Shown here one piece after another: positions 21,405-29,988 of a DNA stretch of 64,000 nt. Source of the stretch: Amycolatopsis roodepoortensis (GTDB taxonomy: Bacteria > Actinomycetota > Actinomycetes > Mycobacteriales > Pseudonocardiaceae); the NCBI RefSeq assembly GCF_014873915.1, contig NZ_JADBEJ010000004.1:558001-622000 (forward strand), given 5' to 3'. Positions within the stretch are counted from its first letter, which is position 1. Each line of letters begins with the position of its first letter. The notes below the pieces were generated by a model, which worked only from the letters and a program-made list of their open reading frames with translations, had not been told where the DNA came from and searched no databases. Made by a program: the position numbers and the translations under genes.

Positions 21405-22202
21405 ATGAGCACCGTGACCTCGCAAGACGGCACCACCATCGCCTACACCCGCACCGGCTCCGGCCCCGCCGTCATCCTGGTCGACGGCGCGATGTGCCAC
21501 CGCGAGTTCGGCCCGGCCAAGCCGCTGGCCGCCGAACTGGCCCCGCACTTCACCGTCTACACCTACGACCGCCGCGGCCGCGGCGAAAGCGGCGACACCG
21601 CGCCGTTCTCTGTCGCCCGCGAAGTCGAGGACATCGCCGCGCTGATCAAGGAAGCGGGCGGGACCGCCCACGTCTACGGGATCTCGTCCGGCGCCGCGCT
21701 CGCCCTCGAAGCCGCGAAGGCCGGGCTCCCCATCACGAAACTGGCCGTCTACGAATTCCCGCTGGTCGTCGACGACACCCGCCCGCCGGTCCCGGCCGAC
21801 TACGCCGAACGGCTGGAGAAGGCCATCGCCACCGGCAAGCCCGGCACCGCGATCAAGACCTTCATGCGGGAAGGTGTCCGCGTCCCGGCCCCGGTCGTGT
21901 TCATGATGCAGTTCATGCCTGCCTGGCCGAAGCTGAAGAAGGTCGCGCCGACGCTGCGCTACGACGCCGCCCTGTTCGACGGCCTGCACGACGGCACCCC
22001 GCTGCCCGAGGGCCGCTGGGCGAGCGTTTCCGTGCCCACGCTGGTCATGGACGGCGGCAAGAGCCCCGCGTGGATCCGCAACGGTGTCGCCGCGCTGGCG
22101 AAGGCGGTCCCCGGTGCCGAGCACCGCACGATCGAAGGCCAGACGCATATGCTCAAGCCGAAGGCCGTGGCCCCGGTCCTGATCGAGTACTTCACCGACT
22201 GA
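21405..22202 (+). CDS. alpha/beta hydrolase
   Basis: 265 aa. The nucleophile elbow is VYGISSGAAL (Ser in GISSG), the oxyanion region is VDGAMCHREFG, the acid loop lies near VMDGGKSP and the catalytic His in GQTHML. An YDRRGRGESGDTAPFSV segment is typical of the family. A GAGGAG ribosome site precedes the start. The substrate is unknown. It is middle gene of a DUF998/hydrolase/macrodomain run. Confidence 0.85.
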   Translation: MSTVTSQDGTTIAYTRTGSGPAVILVDGAMCHREFGPAKPLAAELAPHFTVYTYDRRGRGESGDTAPFSVAREVEDIAALIKEAGGTAHVYGISSGAALALEAAKAGLPITKLAVYEFPLVVDDTRPPVPADYAERLEKAIATGKPGTAIKTFMREGVRVPAPVVFMMQFMPAWPKLKKVAPTLRYDAALFDGLHDGTPLPEGRWASVSVPTLVMDGGKSPAWIRNGVAALAKAVPGAEHRTIEGQTHMLKPKAVAPVLIEYFTD

Positions 22203-22215
22203 CGGAGCGATCACG

Positions 22216-22746
22216 ATGATCGAACTGGTCGAAGGCGACATCACCGAACAGCGGGTCGACGTGGTGGTCAACGCCGCGAACTCGTCGCTGCTCGGTGGCG
22301 GCGGGGTGGACGGCGCGATCCACCGGCGCGGCGGGCCGGAGATCCTCGCCGAATGCCGGGCCCTGCGCGCGGGGCATTACGGCAAGGGGCTGAAGACCGG
22401 TGAGGCGGTCGCCACCACGGCGGGCCGCCTCCCGGCGCGCTGGGTGGTGCACACCGTCGGGCCGGTGTGGTCCGATTCCGAAGACCGCTCGGCGCTGCTC
22501 GCCTCCTGCCACCGCAACTCGCTGCACGTGGCCGCCGACCTCGGCGCGCACACCGTGGCGTTCCCCGCGATCTCGACCGGGATCTACCGGTGGCCGGTCG
22601 AATCCGCGGCGGAGATCGCCCTCGAAACCGTGGTGGACACGCTCTCGGCCGGGTCGTGCTCCGTGGAGCTGGTGCGGTTCGTGCTCTTCGGGAAGGCCGC
22701 CTACGACGTCTTCCGGGAGCAAGCGGACGCGATGGGCGTCGTGTAG
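22216..22746 (+). CDS. macrodomain protein (O-acetyl-ADP-ribose deacetylase type)
   Basis: 176 aa, a single macrodomain. Diagnostic blocks are IELVEGDITEQRVDVVVNAANSSLLGGGGVDGAIHRRGGPEILAECRAL, TGEAVATTAGRLPARWVVHTVGPVW and FPAISTGIYRWPVESAAEIAL, as in E. coli YmdB and human MacroD. The asparagine, GGGGVD loop and ISTGIYR phosphate loop needed for ADP-ribose binding and hydrolysis are all present. It should remove ADP-ribose or deacetylate O-acetyl-ADP-ribose in the cytoplasm. The stop is embedded in a palindrome shared with the convergent gene. Confidence 0.92.
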   Translation: MIELVEGDITEQRVDVVVNAANSSLLGGGGVDGAIHRRGGPEILAECRALRAGHYGKGLKTGEAVATTAGRLPARWVVHTVGPVWSDSEDRSALLASCHRNSLHVAADLGAHTVAFPAISTGIYRWPVESAAEIALETVVDTLSAGSCSVELVRFVLFGKAAYDVFREQADAMGVV

Positions 22747-22755
22747 CGCTACACG
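22740..22755. terminator. 16-bp perfect palindrome carrying both stop codons of convergent genes
   Basis: CGTGTAGCGCTACACG: the plus-strand TAG is 22744-22746 and the minus-strand TAG is 22749-22751. Only two bases separate the genes, so the dyad doubles as coding end and possible bidirectional hairpin. Confidence 0.45.
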
Positions 22756-23732
22756 CCCGCCGGCGAACTGCCCTGCTCGACCACCAGCCTGGGCGTCCCG
22801 CTCCCGTCCGCCGGCACCGACCAGATCGCCGAGTCCACGCCGTAGGCCACGGTCCGGTCGTCGAGCCAGGCCGCCTGGTCGTCCACGCTGCGGGTCTCGG
22901 CCAGCATGGTCTCCTTCCCGGAGGCCAGATCGAGGACGGCGAGCCGCCACGGCGCCGCGAGATCGGCGGAAACCTTCTTCTTGAAGGCGATCCGCTTCCC
23001 GTCCGGTGAGAGCGACGGGCATTCGACGTTCTCCCGGATCATCTTCGCGACGAGCTTCTCGTAGTCCGCCTCGACCAGGTACGTCTTCCCCTTCGTCCCC
23101 ACGGTCGCGTAGAACCGTTTGCCGTCGGGGGTGAAGGTGATCCCCCAGTAGTTCACGTCGGACGAGTAGTACGGCTTGCCGTCGAGCAGGAGCCCCATCT
23201 CCTCGATGCTCTTCATCAGCTTCCCGGTCGTCAGGTCGAAGATCCCGGCCCGGGTCGAAAACCCTGTCTCCGCGTAGGAATCCCCGTTGACGAACAACGT
23301 CCAGTAGGCGCGTTTCCCGTCCGGGGAGACCCGGCCTCGGCTGGGCGTTCCGGGCAGTTCGATCCGGCGGATCTCGTTGAGGTCCTTGTCCAGCACGATG
23401 ACGTCGGTCATCGGCGGCAGCACTCCGGGCTGGGCGGCCAGGCACAGCGCGGTCCCCGCCGAGGCGGCGAACCGGTCGCAGCTGAGGCCGGACACCTTCC
23501 GCGGCTCGCCGGGGCGGTCGACCGGGACGGTCGCGAGATGGCCGAAGTCCGGGCCTTCGGCGGTGTTGCGGAACAGCAGTTGTCCCTTGGCCTGCACCGA
23601 AACCGGCTGCCCGGTGACGACGGCGACCGAGTTGACGTCCGGCCCGCGGTCCCGCGAGACGACACCGTAGCCGACGGCCGCCGCGATCAGGACGACGACC
23701 GCTACCACCACGCCGATGATCCGCGCCCTCAT
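22749..23732 (-). CDS. membrane-anchored TolB/PD40-like beta-propeller protein
   Basis: 327 aa with an N-terminal membrane anchor (about 5-26). It carries WD40/PD40-like repeats marked by SPDGKRAYW, TPDGKRFYA and SPDGKRIAFKK, spaced as blades of a propeller. No catalytic motif is visible, so it is probably a surface binding or scaffold protein. Its ATG overlaps the MFS gene's stop by 4 nt (23729-23732), so it is translationally coupled and likely works with that transporter. Family resemblance is by repeat motif only. Confidence 0.75.
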   Translation of the reverse strand: MRARIIGVVVAVVVLIAAAVGYGVVSRDRGPDVNSVAVVTGQPVSVQAKGQLLFRNTAEGPDFGHLATVPVDRPGEPRKVSGLSCDRFAASAGTALCLAAQPGVLPPMTDVIVLDKDLNEIRRIELPGTPSRGRVSPDGKRAYWTLFVNGDSYAETGFSTRAGIFDLTTGKLMKSIEEMGLLLDGKPYYSSDVNYWGITFTPDGKRFYATVGTKGKTYLVEADYEKLVAKMIRENVECPSLSPDGKRIAFKKKVSADLAAPWRLAVLDLASGKETMLAETRSVDDQAAWLDDRTVAYGVDSAIWSVPADGSGTPRLVVEQGSSPAGV

Positions 23733-24973
23733 GCGTAGGTCCGCAAAGGACGGAGGACGGCCGCGGCGACGACCACCACGGCCAGCGCGCCCGCGGCGAC
23801 CAGCACCGCGGCATGCAGGTCCCAGGTGGTCCAGGCGAGTCCGAAAAGGACGGACGCGAGCATCCGCGTGGTCGCCTGCCCGGTCTGCACGAGCGCCAGC
23901 CCGCTCGCCCGCTGGTGTTCGGGCAGCAACGGCCCGGCGGCGGCCATCAGGACGCCGTCGGTGGCCGCGTAGAAGACACCGTGCAGCACGAGCGCCAGCA
24001 CCGCGAGGATGCCGCCGTCCACCGGCCCGAGCAGCGCCAGCAACGCCACGACCAGCGCGACGTGCCCGCCGAGGAACACCTTCCAGCGGCCGATCCGGTC
24101 CGAAAGCCTGCCGAACGGGACGGCCAGCAGCAGGTACACGCCGGCGGTTCCCAGCGGCAACAAGGGAAAGAAGACCGCGCCGAGTTCCCAGCGGCGCTGC
24201 AGCACGAGATAGAGGAACGAGTCGCTGAGGGTGACCAGGCCCAGCAGCGCGGCCCAGACGCAGATCCGCCGGAACGACGCCTGCCGGATCAGGCCCGCGG
24301 TCTCCCGCAAGGAGACCTTCGGGCGGTCGGCTCGCGGCTTGGGCTGGTGGTCCTTGACGAGCACCACCAGGATGATCACGCCGATCGCGGCGACGCAGAA
24401 GCTCGTGAAGAACACCGAGTCGTAGCTGCCGAGGCTGAGCCACAGCACGGCCATCGCGACCAGCGGGCCGAGGAACGCGCCGAAGGTGTCCATCGCGCGG
24501 TGCACACCGAACGCGCGGCCGAGGTGTTCCGGCTCGCTGCTCAAGGTGATCAGCGCGTCCCGCGGCGCGGTCCGGACGCCTTTGCCGGTGCGGTCGGCCG
24601 CGAGCACGGCGCCGATCGCGACGGTGGACGACCCCGCCATCATCAGGCCGATCTTGCCCAGCGCCGAGAGACCGTAACCGAAGCAGGCGACCGCCTTGAG
24701 CCGCTGCCACCGGTCCGCGAGATGCCCGCCGACCAGCCGGACGACGGCGGTGACACCGGAGTAGAGGCCGTCGAGCACGCCGAACTGCAGCGGGCTGAGG
24801 CCGAGACCGAGGACCAGGTAGAGCGGCAGGACCGCGGTCACCATCTCCGACGAGATGTCGGTGACCAGGCTGACCAGGCCGAGCGCGACGACGTTCCCGG
24901 TGACGGCCCGTTTCACGCCGCTCTTCGGGACGTCCGCCGCGGCGTCCGCTCCCCTACTGGTGGCGATGTACAT
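23729..24973 (-). CDS. MFS transporter
   Basis: 414 aa with twelve predicted spans. Motif A-like loops are GGHLADRWQRLKAV (after TM2) and FGRLSDRIGRWKV (second half). ADRTGKGVRTAPRDALI after TM4 is typical of a group of uncharacterised actinobacterial MFS exporters. The substrate is unknown. The gene is coupled to the downstream propeller gene and lies 66 nt after the secreted phosphoesterase gene, so the three may form one transcription unit. Confidence 0.82.
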   Translation of the reverse strand: MYIATSRGADAAADVPKSGVKRAVTGNVVALGLVSLVTDISSEMVTAVLPLYLVLGLGLSPLQFGVLDGLYSGVTAVVRLVGGHLADRWQRLKAVACFGYGLSALGKIGLMMAGSSTVAIGAVLAADRTGKGVRTAPRDALITLSSEPEHLGRAFGVHRAMDTFGAFLGPLVAMAVLWLSLGSYDSVFFTSFCVAAIGVIILVVLVKDHQPKPRADRPKVSLRETAGLIRQASFRRICVWAALLGLVTLSDSFLYLVLQRRWELGAVFFPLLPLGTAGVYLLLAVPFGRLSDRIGRWKVFLGGHVALVVALLALLGPVDGGILAVLALVLHGVFYAATDGVLMAAAGPLLPEHQRASGLALVQTGQATTRMLASVLFGLAWTTWDLHAAVLVAAGALAVVVVAAAVLRPLRTYA

Positions 24974-25039
24974 GGGAGACCTCCAGCGCCGTGAGGAGGT
25001 GCCGGGTCGCAGCGCGACCCGGCACCCGGATCGCGAGGA

Positions 25040-26626
25040 TCAGTGACAGGTGTAGGTGGGCGAGGAGTCGATCGTCTTGCCGTCGAGCCCGATCAGCTGG
25101 GTCGAGAAGGCGTTGTCCGACATGTTCAGCTTGAGCACGCCGTAGGTCGAGATCGCCTTCGCCGTGGCCGGGTGCTCGGTCTTGACCGGGTACAGGCTCG
25201 CCCCGCCACCGCCGCCGATGATCTGCACCGGACCCGCGGGGTCCTTGTCACCGTCGGCGTTCTGCGGGTGGAACCGCTCGTAGTGGTGGTCGTGCCCGTT
25301 GAGCACCAGGTCGACCTTGTTCTGGACCAGGGTCTCCCAGAGCGTGGCCATCTTGCTGTTGTCGCCGTGGTCACCCGAGGTGTAGCGCGGGTGGTGGTAG
25401 TACGCGGCGACGCAGGGCTTGGTGTTGTTCTTCAGGTCCTGCTTGATCCAGTTCAGCTGCTCGTCGCTGATCGCGTTCGCGGCGAGGCCGGGCGAGAACT
25501 CCGTGCTGTCGATGGCGACGAAGTGCCAGTTGCCCATTTCCCAGCTGTAGTAGGTCTTCCCGTTCGGCGTCGCGATCTTGCCGAAGTACTGCTTGTAGGC
25601 GCCCAGCGGGGTGTGGTCGTAGGTCTCGTGGTTGCCGGGGACCGGGTGCATGATGTTCTTGTACTTGCCCCAGGTCTTGTCGAAGTACTTCGTGAAGTCC
25701 TCGATATGGGCGTCGTCGTACTGGTTGTCGCCCATGGTGATGACCGCGGCCGGGTTCATCTGGCCGACCAGCGCGGCCGTCTTCGGGTGGATGCACGAAG
25801 ACGACGAAGCGGTGCACTGTTCGGCGATGTCACCGGAGGCGGCGAGGACGAACGAAGAACCGCCCGCCTGCGTGGTCGCCTGGATCTGGTTGCTGGCGGC
25901 CGAGGTGTTGCCGGCGGCGTCCTTCGCGCGGACGGTGTAGGTGTACGCGGTCGACGCGCTCAGCCCGCTGTCGGTGTAGGAAGCGCTTTCCGTAGTGCCG
26001 ACGACCTGCCCGTTCCGCAGCACTTCGTAGCCGCTGACGCCGACGTTGTCCGTCGAGCCGGTCCAAGTCAGGTCCACAGTGGACGAAGTGACCGAACCCG
26101 CCTTGAGGTTCGACGGCGCGGTGGGCGCCTGCGTGTCGCCGGAGGAGTCCGACGTCCCGTAGACCTGCATCTCCCAAAGGGAGTAGCCGTAGCTGGTGGC
26201 GCGTTTGGTGCCGACGAGGCGCAGGTACCGGCCGCGCGCGGCCAGCCCGGTGAGGTCGTCGGTCCCCCCGTTGCCGTTGGTCACGGACTTGATCGGCGTC
26301 CACGCCGAGCCGTCGTTGGAGACTTCCAGCCGGTACGCGGAGGCGTACGCCGCCTCCCAGTTCAGCTTGACCCGGTTGATGGCCGACGGGCCGCCGAGGT
26401 CGATGCGGATGAACTGCGGGTCGACGCCTTCCGTGCTCGCCCAGCGGGTGGTGCTCTTGCCGTCGACGGCGAGCGGGCCGCCGTAGGATGAGGACTCCAC
26501 CGAGGAGACCAGGACGGGTTTACCTTGGGACAAAAGGACATCAGCGGCCTGGGCGTTTCCGCTGAGCAGCGTCGGCAACAGGATGGCGGCCGCGCCTAAG
26601 GGCAGTAGTCGGGTTCGGGCCTTCAC
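25040..26626 (-). CDS. secreted metallophosphoesterase with discoidin and FN3 domains
   Basis: 528 aa. Signal peptide 1-27; F5/8 type C (discoidin-like) domain about 30-155, marked by TTRWASTEG and FIRIDLGGPSAINRVKLNWE; FN3 about 165-255; calcineurin-like phosphoesterase about 258-528 with GDIAEQ, MGDNQYDD, PGNHETYDH, YYHHPRY and NGHDHHYERF. All metal ligands of a purple-acid-phosphatase-like site appear present. It should act outside the cell on phosphate esters, with the discoidin domain binding polysaccharide. A candidate operator lies at 26703-26721. Confidence 0.88.
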   Translation of the reverse strand: MKARTRLLPLGAAAILLPTLLSGNAQAADVLLSQGKPVLVSSVESSSYGGPLAVDGKSTTRWASTEGVDPQFIRIDLGGPSAINRVKLNWEAAYASAYRLEVSNDGSAWTPIKSVTNGNGGTDDLTGLAARGRYLRLVGTKRATSYGYSLWEMQVYGTSDSSGDTQAPTAPSNLKAGSVTSSTVDLTWTGSTDNVGVSGYEVLRNGQVVGTTESASYTDSGLSASTAYTYTVRAKDAAGNTSAASNQIQATTQAGGSSFVLAASGDIAEQCTASSSSCIHPKTAALVGQMNPAAVITMGDNQYDDAHIEDFTKYFDKTWGKYKNIMHPVPGNHETYDHTPLGAYKQYFGKIATPNGKTYYSWEMGNWHFVAIDSTEFSPGLAANAISDEQLNWIKQDLKNNTKPCVAAYYHHPRYTSGDHGDNSKMATLWETLVQNKVDLVLNGHDHHYERFHPQNADGDKDPAGPVQIIGGGGGASLYPVKTEHPATAKAISTYGVLKLNMSDNAFSTQLIGLDGKTIDSSPTYTCH

Positions 26627-26702
26627 ATCGATCTCCCCGGGAATCCGTGGCGGCGGGTTGAGAGGGACGGGTGCGCGGCGTTCACTTCGAGTACACGTGT
26701 TC

Positions 26703-26721
26703 GTTTGGTAAGTTTCCTAAC
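26703..26721. promoter_or_regulatory. 19-bp near-palindrome before secreted phosphoesterase gene
   Basis: On the minus strand it reads GTTAGGAAACTTACCAAAC; 7 of 9 arm positions pair about a central base. It lies 76 bp upstream of the secreted phosphoesterase and 53 bp upstream of the divergent HAD gene. I recall similar GTTAGGAAA elements before secreted hydrolases of other actinomycetes but cannot name the regulator. Confidence 0.4.
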
Positions 26722-26727
26722 GAATGC

Positions 26728-26743
26728 GTACGGTAATCCGTAC
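26728..26743. promoter_or_regulatory. inverted repeat before HAD gene
   Basis: GTACGG-TAAT-CCGTAC, perfect 6-bp arms, 31 bp before the HAD gene start at 26775. A plausible operator or transcription-start element. Confidence 0.35.
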
Positions 26744-26774
26744 CACTCAGTGAGTCAAGACGTAGACTCGTCCC

Positions 26775-27419
26775 ATGACCGGCGCATTGATCTTCGACTT
26801 CGACGGGACGCTGGTCGACACCGAGGCGGCCGTCCTCGTGGCCTGGCAGGAGACCTTTCGCGCCCGCGGCGGCGAACTCCCCCTCGACGTCTGGCACACC
26901 GTGATCGGCACGCAGAACACCGCCGTCGCGATGTTCGAGCTGCTGGAGGAGAACGACGAGAACCTGGACCGGGTCGCCATCCGCACCGGCGTCCGTGCCA
27001 GGGTCACCGAGCTGCTGGAGTCGGTGGGCCCGCGGCCCGGCGTCGAGGAGTACCTCGAAGACGCCAAGGAGCGCGGCCTGCGGCTGGCCATCGCGTCCAG
27101 TTCGACCGGCGACTGGGTCACCACGCACCTGAACCGGCTGGGGCTCGCGGACGCGTTCGAGGCCGTCCTCACCGGAGACCTCCATGAGGCGAAGCCGAGT
27201 CCAGACCTCTACCTGGCCGCGCTCGCCGCGCTGGACCTGCCCGCGTCCGAGGCGATCGCGTTCGAGGACTCACCGCACGGCGTCACCGCGGCGAAGGCCG
27301 CCGGGCTCGAATGCGTCGCGGTGCCGAACGCGATCACCGCGGTGCTCAACTTCGACCACGCCGACCTCGTACTGGGCTCGCTGGCCGACAAACCACTCGG
27401 CGAGTTGCTCAACCGCTGA
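26775..27419 (+). CDS. HAD family hydrolase, beta-phosphoglucomutase-like
   Basis: 214 aa. Motif I is FDFDGTLVDTE with both Asp residues, motif II IASSSTGDW, motif III lysine in HEAKPSPDLYL and motif IV FEDSPHGVTAAKAAG. The helical cap between residues 15 and 85 places it in the phosphatase/beta-phosphoglucomutase subfamily. It should act on a small phosphorylated metabolite; a phosphatase role is more likely than mutase because no sugar phosphorylase is nearby. It is monocistronic, followed by a repeat cluster and convergent with a NUDIX gene. Confidence 0.88.
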   Translation: MTGALIFDFDGTLVDTEAAVLVAWQETFRARGGELPLDVWHTVIGTQNTAVAMFELLEENDENLDRVAIRTGVRARVTELLESVGPRPGVEEYLEDAKERGLRLAIASSSTGDWVTTHLNRLGLADAFEAVLTGDLHEAKPSPDLYLAALAALDLPASEAIAFEDSPHGVTAAKAAGLECVAVPNAITAVLNFDHADLVLGSLADKPLGELLNR

Positions 27420-27490
27420 GGCCGCGCGCGATCAGCCGGACGAGTCGCCGTGTCGTCCACCCAGTCACGCGGACGGGGAACGCAGGCGCG

Positions 27491-27627
27491 GCGTGACCAA
27501 AGGCGTAACTCGCGTGATCAGGCACGCAACTCGCGTGACTGGATGCCGCACTCTGTGTTCCGCCGCTGATCACGCGAGTTACGCCTTCAAACACGCGAGT
27601 TACGCCTTCGATCACGCGAGTGCGGCG
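27491..27627. repeat. cluster of GATCACGCGAGTTACGCCTT repeats between convergent genes
   Basis: Two copies in one orientation (27500-27520 and a diverged one about 27522-27540) and three in the other (27568-27588, 27589-27608, and a partial at 27609-27622). The copies at 27500-27520 and 27568-27588 form perfect 21-bp arms. The cluster fills the gap between the HAD and NUDIX 3' ends. Confidence 0.75.
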
Positions 27628-27648
27628 CCCACCCCTGCCCGCAGTTGC

Positions 27649-28116
27649 TCAGCCGTTGAGCAGTTCACCCAGCCGGACGAGGAACGGGCGCTGGCCTCTG
27701 AGCAGCTTCTCCTCCGCTTCGGCCAGCCCGAACCAGGCGACCCGGTCGACCTCCGGGAACTCCTGCGTCCGGCCCGAGCGCGGCGGCCACTCCATCTCGA
27801 AGGTGCCCGGCACCACCTGAGCGGGGTCGAGGTCGCCCTCGACCGCCCAGACCGTCACGACCTTGCCGCCGGACTGCTTCACGACGCCGAGCGGGAGGTA
27901 CTCCCCCTCCGGCGCCGGCAACCCCAGTTCCTCCTGGAACTCGCGCCGCGCCGCGGCCTCGGGCGCCTCGTCCGGCTCGTACTCGCCCTTGGGCACCGAC
28001 CAGCCGCCCGCGTCCTTCTTCGCCCAGAACGGCCCGCCCATATGCCCGAGCAGCACCTCGGTCACCTCGCCCGACCTGCGGAAGAGCAGGATCCCGGCAC
28101 TCGTCTTACCCGCCAT
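27649..28116 (-). CDS. NUDIX hydrolase
   Basis: 155 aa from the ATG at 28116; upstream in-frame codons are low-complexity antisense of the DoxX gene. The NUDIX box GEYEPDEAPEAAARREFQEELGL fits Gx5Ex7REUxEExGU. The opening SAGILLFRR and the segment GGPFWAKKDAGGWSVPKGEYEP are typical of a diadenosine polyphosphate or nucleotide pyrophosphatase-like group. It probably cleaves a nucleoside diphosphate derivative. It is divergent from DoxX gene 1. Confidence 0.87.
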   Translation of the reverse strand: MAGKTSAGILLFRRSGEVTEVLLGHMGGPFWAKKDAGGWSVPKGEYEPDEAPEAAARREFQEELGLPAPEGEYLPLGVVKQSGGKVVTVWAVEGDLDPAQVVPGTFEMEWPPRSGRTQEFPEVDRVAWFGLAEAEEKLLRGQRPFLVRLGELLNG

Positions 28117-28257
28117 GTCGTCCAGTCTGGCCTTACTCCGACCGGGTGACGTGACCGGCCCGCGAAAAAAGTTTCCGCCCGGATGTCGATTCGCGTCGTG
28201 CCCGTCCGACGCGTTGTCAGAAGCCGCCCGACAGACACTCCCGGAAGGACCGGAACC

Positions 28258-28707
28258 ATGACGCAGACCACCGCCCCCGCCCAGACCACCGCCACCACGA
28301 CCGCCGCCACCCCGCGTGCCGCGAAGGCACAGGGCGCGATCCAGTCCGCCGTCCGGATCGTCGTCTCGTTCCTCTTCCTCTGCCACGGTTTGCAGGGATT
28401 CGGATTCTTCGGTGGCGTCGACGGCGCGGGCGGCTCGGTCGAGCTCGGCTCCTGGCCCGGCTGGTACGGCAGCGTGATCGAACTCGTCGGCGCCGCCTTC
28501 GTGCTGGTCGGCCTGTTCACCCGCCCGGTCGCGGTGCTCCTGTCCGGCGTGATGGCGTACGCCTACTTCACCGTGCACGCCCCGGAAGGCCTGCTGCCGC
28601 TGCAGAACATGGGCGAGCTGTCGACCCTCTACTGCTGGATCTTCCTGCTGATCGCCGCGATCGGCCCCGGCACCTTCGCCCTCGACACCCTGCGCCGCCG
28701 CCGCTGA
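28258..28707 (+). CDS. DoxX family membrane protein (copy 1)
   Basis: 149 aa from the ATG at 28258 (GGAAGGA nearby). After a Thr/Ala-rich lead come four membrane spans of the DoxX type: VSFLFLCHGLQGFGFFGG, WYGSVIELVGAAFVLVGLFTRP, VAVLLSGVMAYAYF and TLYCWIFLLIAAIGPGTFALD. DoxX proteins are linked to redox and thiol stress; the biochemical role is unsettled. A near copy follows 185 bp on, separated by a palindrome. Confidence 0.85.
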   Translation: MTQTTAPAQTTATTTAATPRAAKAQGAIQSAVRIVVSFLFLCHGLQGFGFFGGVDGAGGSVELGSWPGWYGSVIELVGAAFVLVGLFTRPVAVLLSGVMAYAYFTVHAPEGLLPLQNMGELSTLYCWIFLLIAAIGPGTFALDTLRRRR

Positions 28708-28708
28708 C

Positions 28709-28769
28709 CGAAACGCGATAAGGCCCCCTTCCTGGAATGGTTCAGGAAAGGGGCCTTAATCGCGTTTCG
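28709..28769. repeat. palindrome, AAGGCCCCCTT family
   Basis: Imperfect arms beginning CGAAACGCGAT and containing AAGGCCCC pair around GAATGGTT. It starts right at the stop of DoxX copy 1 and separates the tandem DoxX genes, suiting a terminator for the first. Confidence 0.7.
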
Positions 28770-28891
28770 TCGTCGTTAAATTCGGACATACCATGGAATT
28801 ACCCCCCGAAAGAAAGTTCCCCGCCGATGGGGTATCCGGCATCCTCTATCACATCAATGGTTTAGACCACCTTGAGCCGGAAGGATGCGTC

Positions 28892-29317
28892 ATGACCCAG
28901 ACAGCCGCCGCCACGACCACCGAGGTCGGCCCGACCGCCCCCAAGTGGCAGGGACTCGCCCTCTCCGCCGTCCGCGTCGTGGTCGCGTTCCTCTTCCTCT
29001 GCCACGGTTTGCAGAAGATGGGCCTCTTCGACAAGCCCGCCGTGCCCTTCGGCACCTGGCCCGGCTGGTACGCCGGGGTGATCGAAACGGTCGGCTCGCT
29101 GCTGATCCTGGCAGGCCTGTTCACCCGTCCGGTCGCGGTGCTGCTCTCGGGCACGATGGCGTACGCGTACTTCGTCGTGCACCAGCCCGACGCGCTGCTG
29201 CCGCTGCAGAACAAGGGCGAGACGGCCGCCTTGTACTCCTGGATTTTCCTGCTGTTCGCGGTGGTGGGCCCGGGCACCTACGCGCTCGACACCCTGCTCC
29301 GGCGCCGCAAGTCCTGA
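28892..29317 (+). CDS. DoxX family membrane protein (copy 2)
   Basis: 141 aa from the ATG at 28892, preceded by GGAAGGA; an in-frame ATG at 28793 has no ribosome site. It carries the same four spans as copy 1, with shared strings FLFLCHGLQ, WPGWY, GLFTRPVAVLLSG, MAYAYF and WIFLL. The upstream 120 bp is AT-richer than the surroundings and probably holds its own promoter. Tandem duplication is the simplest origin. It converges on the conservon. Confidence 0.85.
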   Translation: MTQTAAATTTEVGPTAPKWQGLALSAVRVVVAFLFLCHGLQKMGLFDKPAVPFGTWPGWYAGVIETVGSLLILAGLFTRPVAVLLSGTMAYAYFVVHQPDALLPLQNKGETAALYSWIFLLFAVVGPGTYALDTLLRRRKS

Positions 29318-29319
29318 AG

Positions 29320-29372
29320 CGCGTGAAGGCCCCCTTCCCTCGGCTCAGCCGAGGGAAGGGGGCCTTCACGCG
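29320..29372. repeat. 53-bp perfect palindrome, GTGAAGGCCCCCTTC family
   Basis: Perfect 26-bp arms (29320-29345 and 29347-29372) around a single C. It lies between DoxX copy 2 and the convergent cvnD-like gene. It is the exact reverse complement of the element at 48216-48268 over all 53 bp. Confidence 0.85.
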
Positions 29373-29379
29373 AGAAACG

Positions 29380-29988
29380 TCAGCGGCCCTGCGGCAAGCC
29401 GGCGGCCAGGTCCGAAAGCGCCAGCACGTGCTCCATCAGCACGGTCAGCACCTGCTTCGTCGACTCGCGTTCCCGCGCGTCGCACAGCAGCAGCGGGACG
29501 TCCATGCCGACGTCGAGCGCCTGCCGGACCTCCTCGGTGCCGTACCGGTAGGCGTTGTCGAAGCAGTTGACGGCGACGACGAACGGCAGCCCGCGCCGCT
29601 CGAAGAAGTCCACGGCCGCGAAACAGCTGTCGAGCCGCCGGGTGTCGGCCAGCACGACGGCGCCCAGCGCGCCTTCGGCCAGTTCGTCCCACATGAACCA
29701 GAACCGGTCCTGGCCCGGCGTGCCGAACAGGTACAGGATCAGCTCGGGGTTGATGGTGATCCGGCCGAAGTCCAGCGCCACCGTGGTGGTCGTCTTCTTC
29801 TCGACACCGGTGAGGTCGTCGACGCCCTCGGACGCCGCGGTGATGACCTCCTCGGTGCGCAGCGGGGGAACCTCGCTGACCGAACCGACCATCGTGGTCT
29901 TACCGACCCCGAACCCGCCGGCGATGAGGACCTTGACCGCGTTCGCGGTCAAGGATCGCCGGGGCTCAGAGTTTCCGGATGCCATCAA
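29380..29988 (-). CDS. cvnD: conservon GTPase-like protein CvnD
   Basis: 202 aa Ras-like ATP/GTP-binding protein: P-loop IAGGFGVGKTTMVGSVSEV, switch region KKTTTTVALDFG, FGTPGQDRFWFMWDELAEGALGAVVLADTRRL and the base-recognition segment VAVNCFDNA. This is the fourth subunit type of actinomycete conservons, which form a membrane-associated complex said to resemble eukaryotic GPCR signalling. Its 5' end overlaps cvnC by 23 nt. No cytochrome P450 gene follows, unlike some Streptomyces conservons. Confidence 0.93.
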   Translation of the reverse strand: MMASGNSEPRRSLTANAVKVLIAGGFGVGKTTMVGSVSEVPPLRTEEVITAASEGVDDLTGVEKKTTTTVALDFGRITINPELILYLFGTPGQDRFWFMWDELAEGALGAVVLADTRRLDSCFAAVDFFERRGLPFVVAVNCFDNAYRYGTEEVRQALDVGMDVPLLLCDARERESTKQVLTVLMEHVLALSDLAAGLPQGR

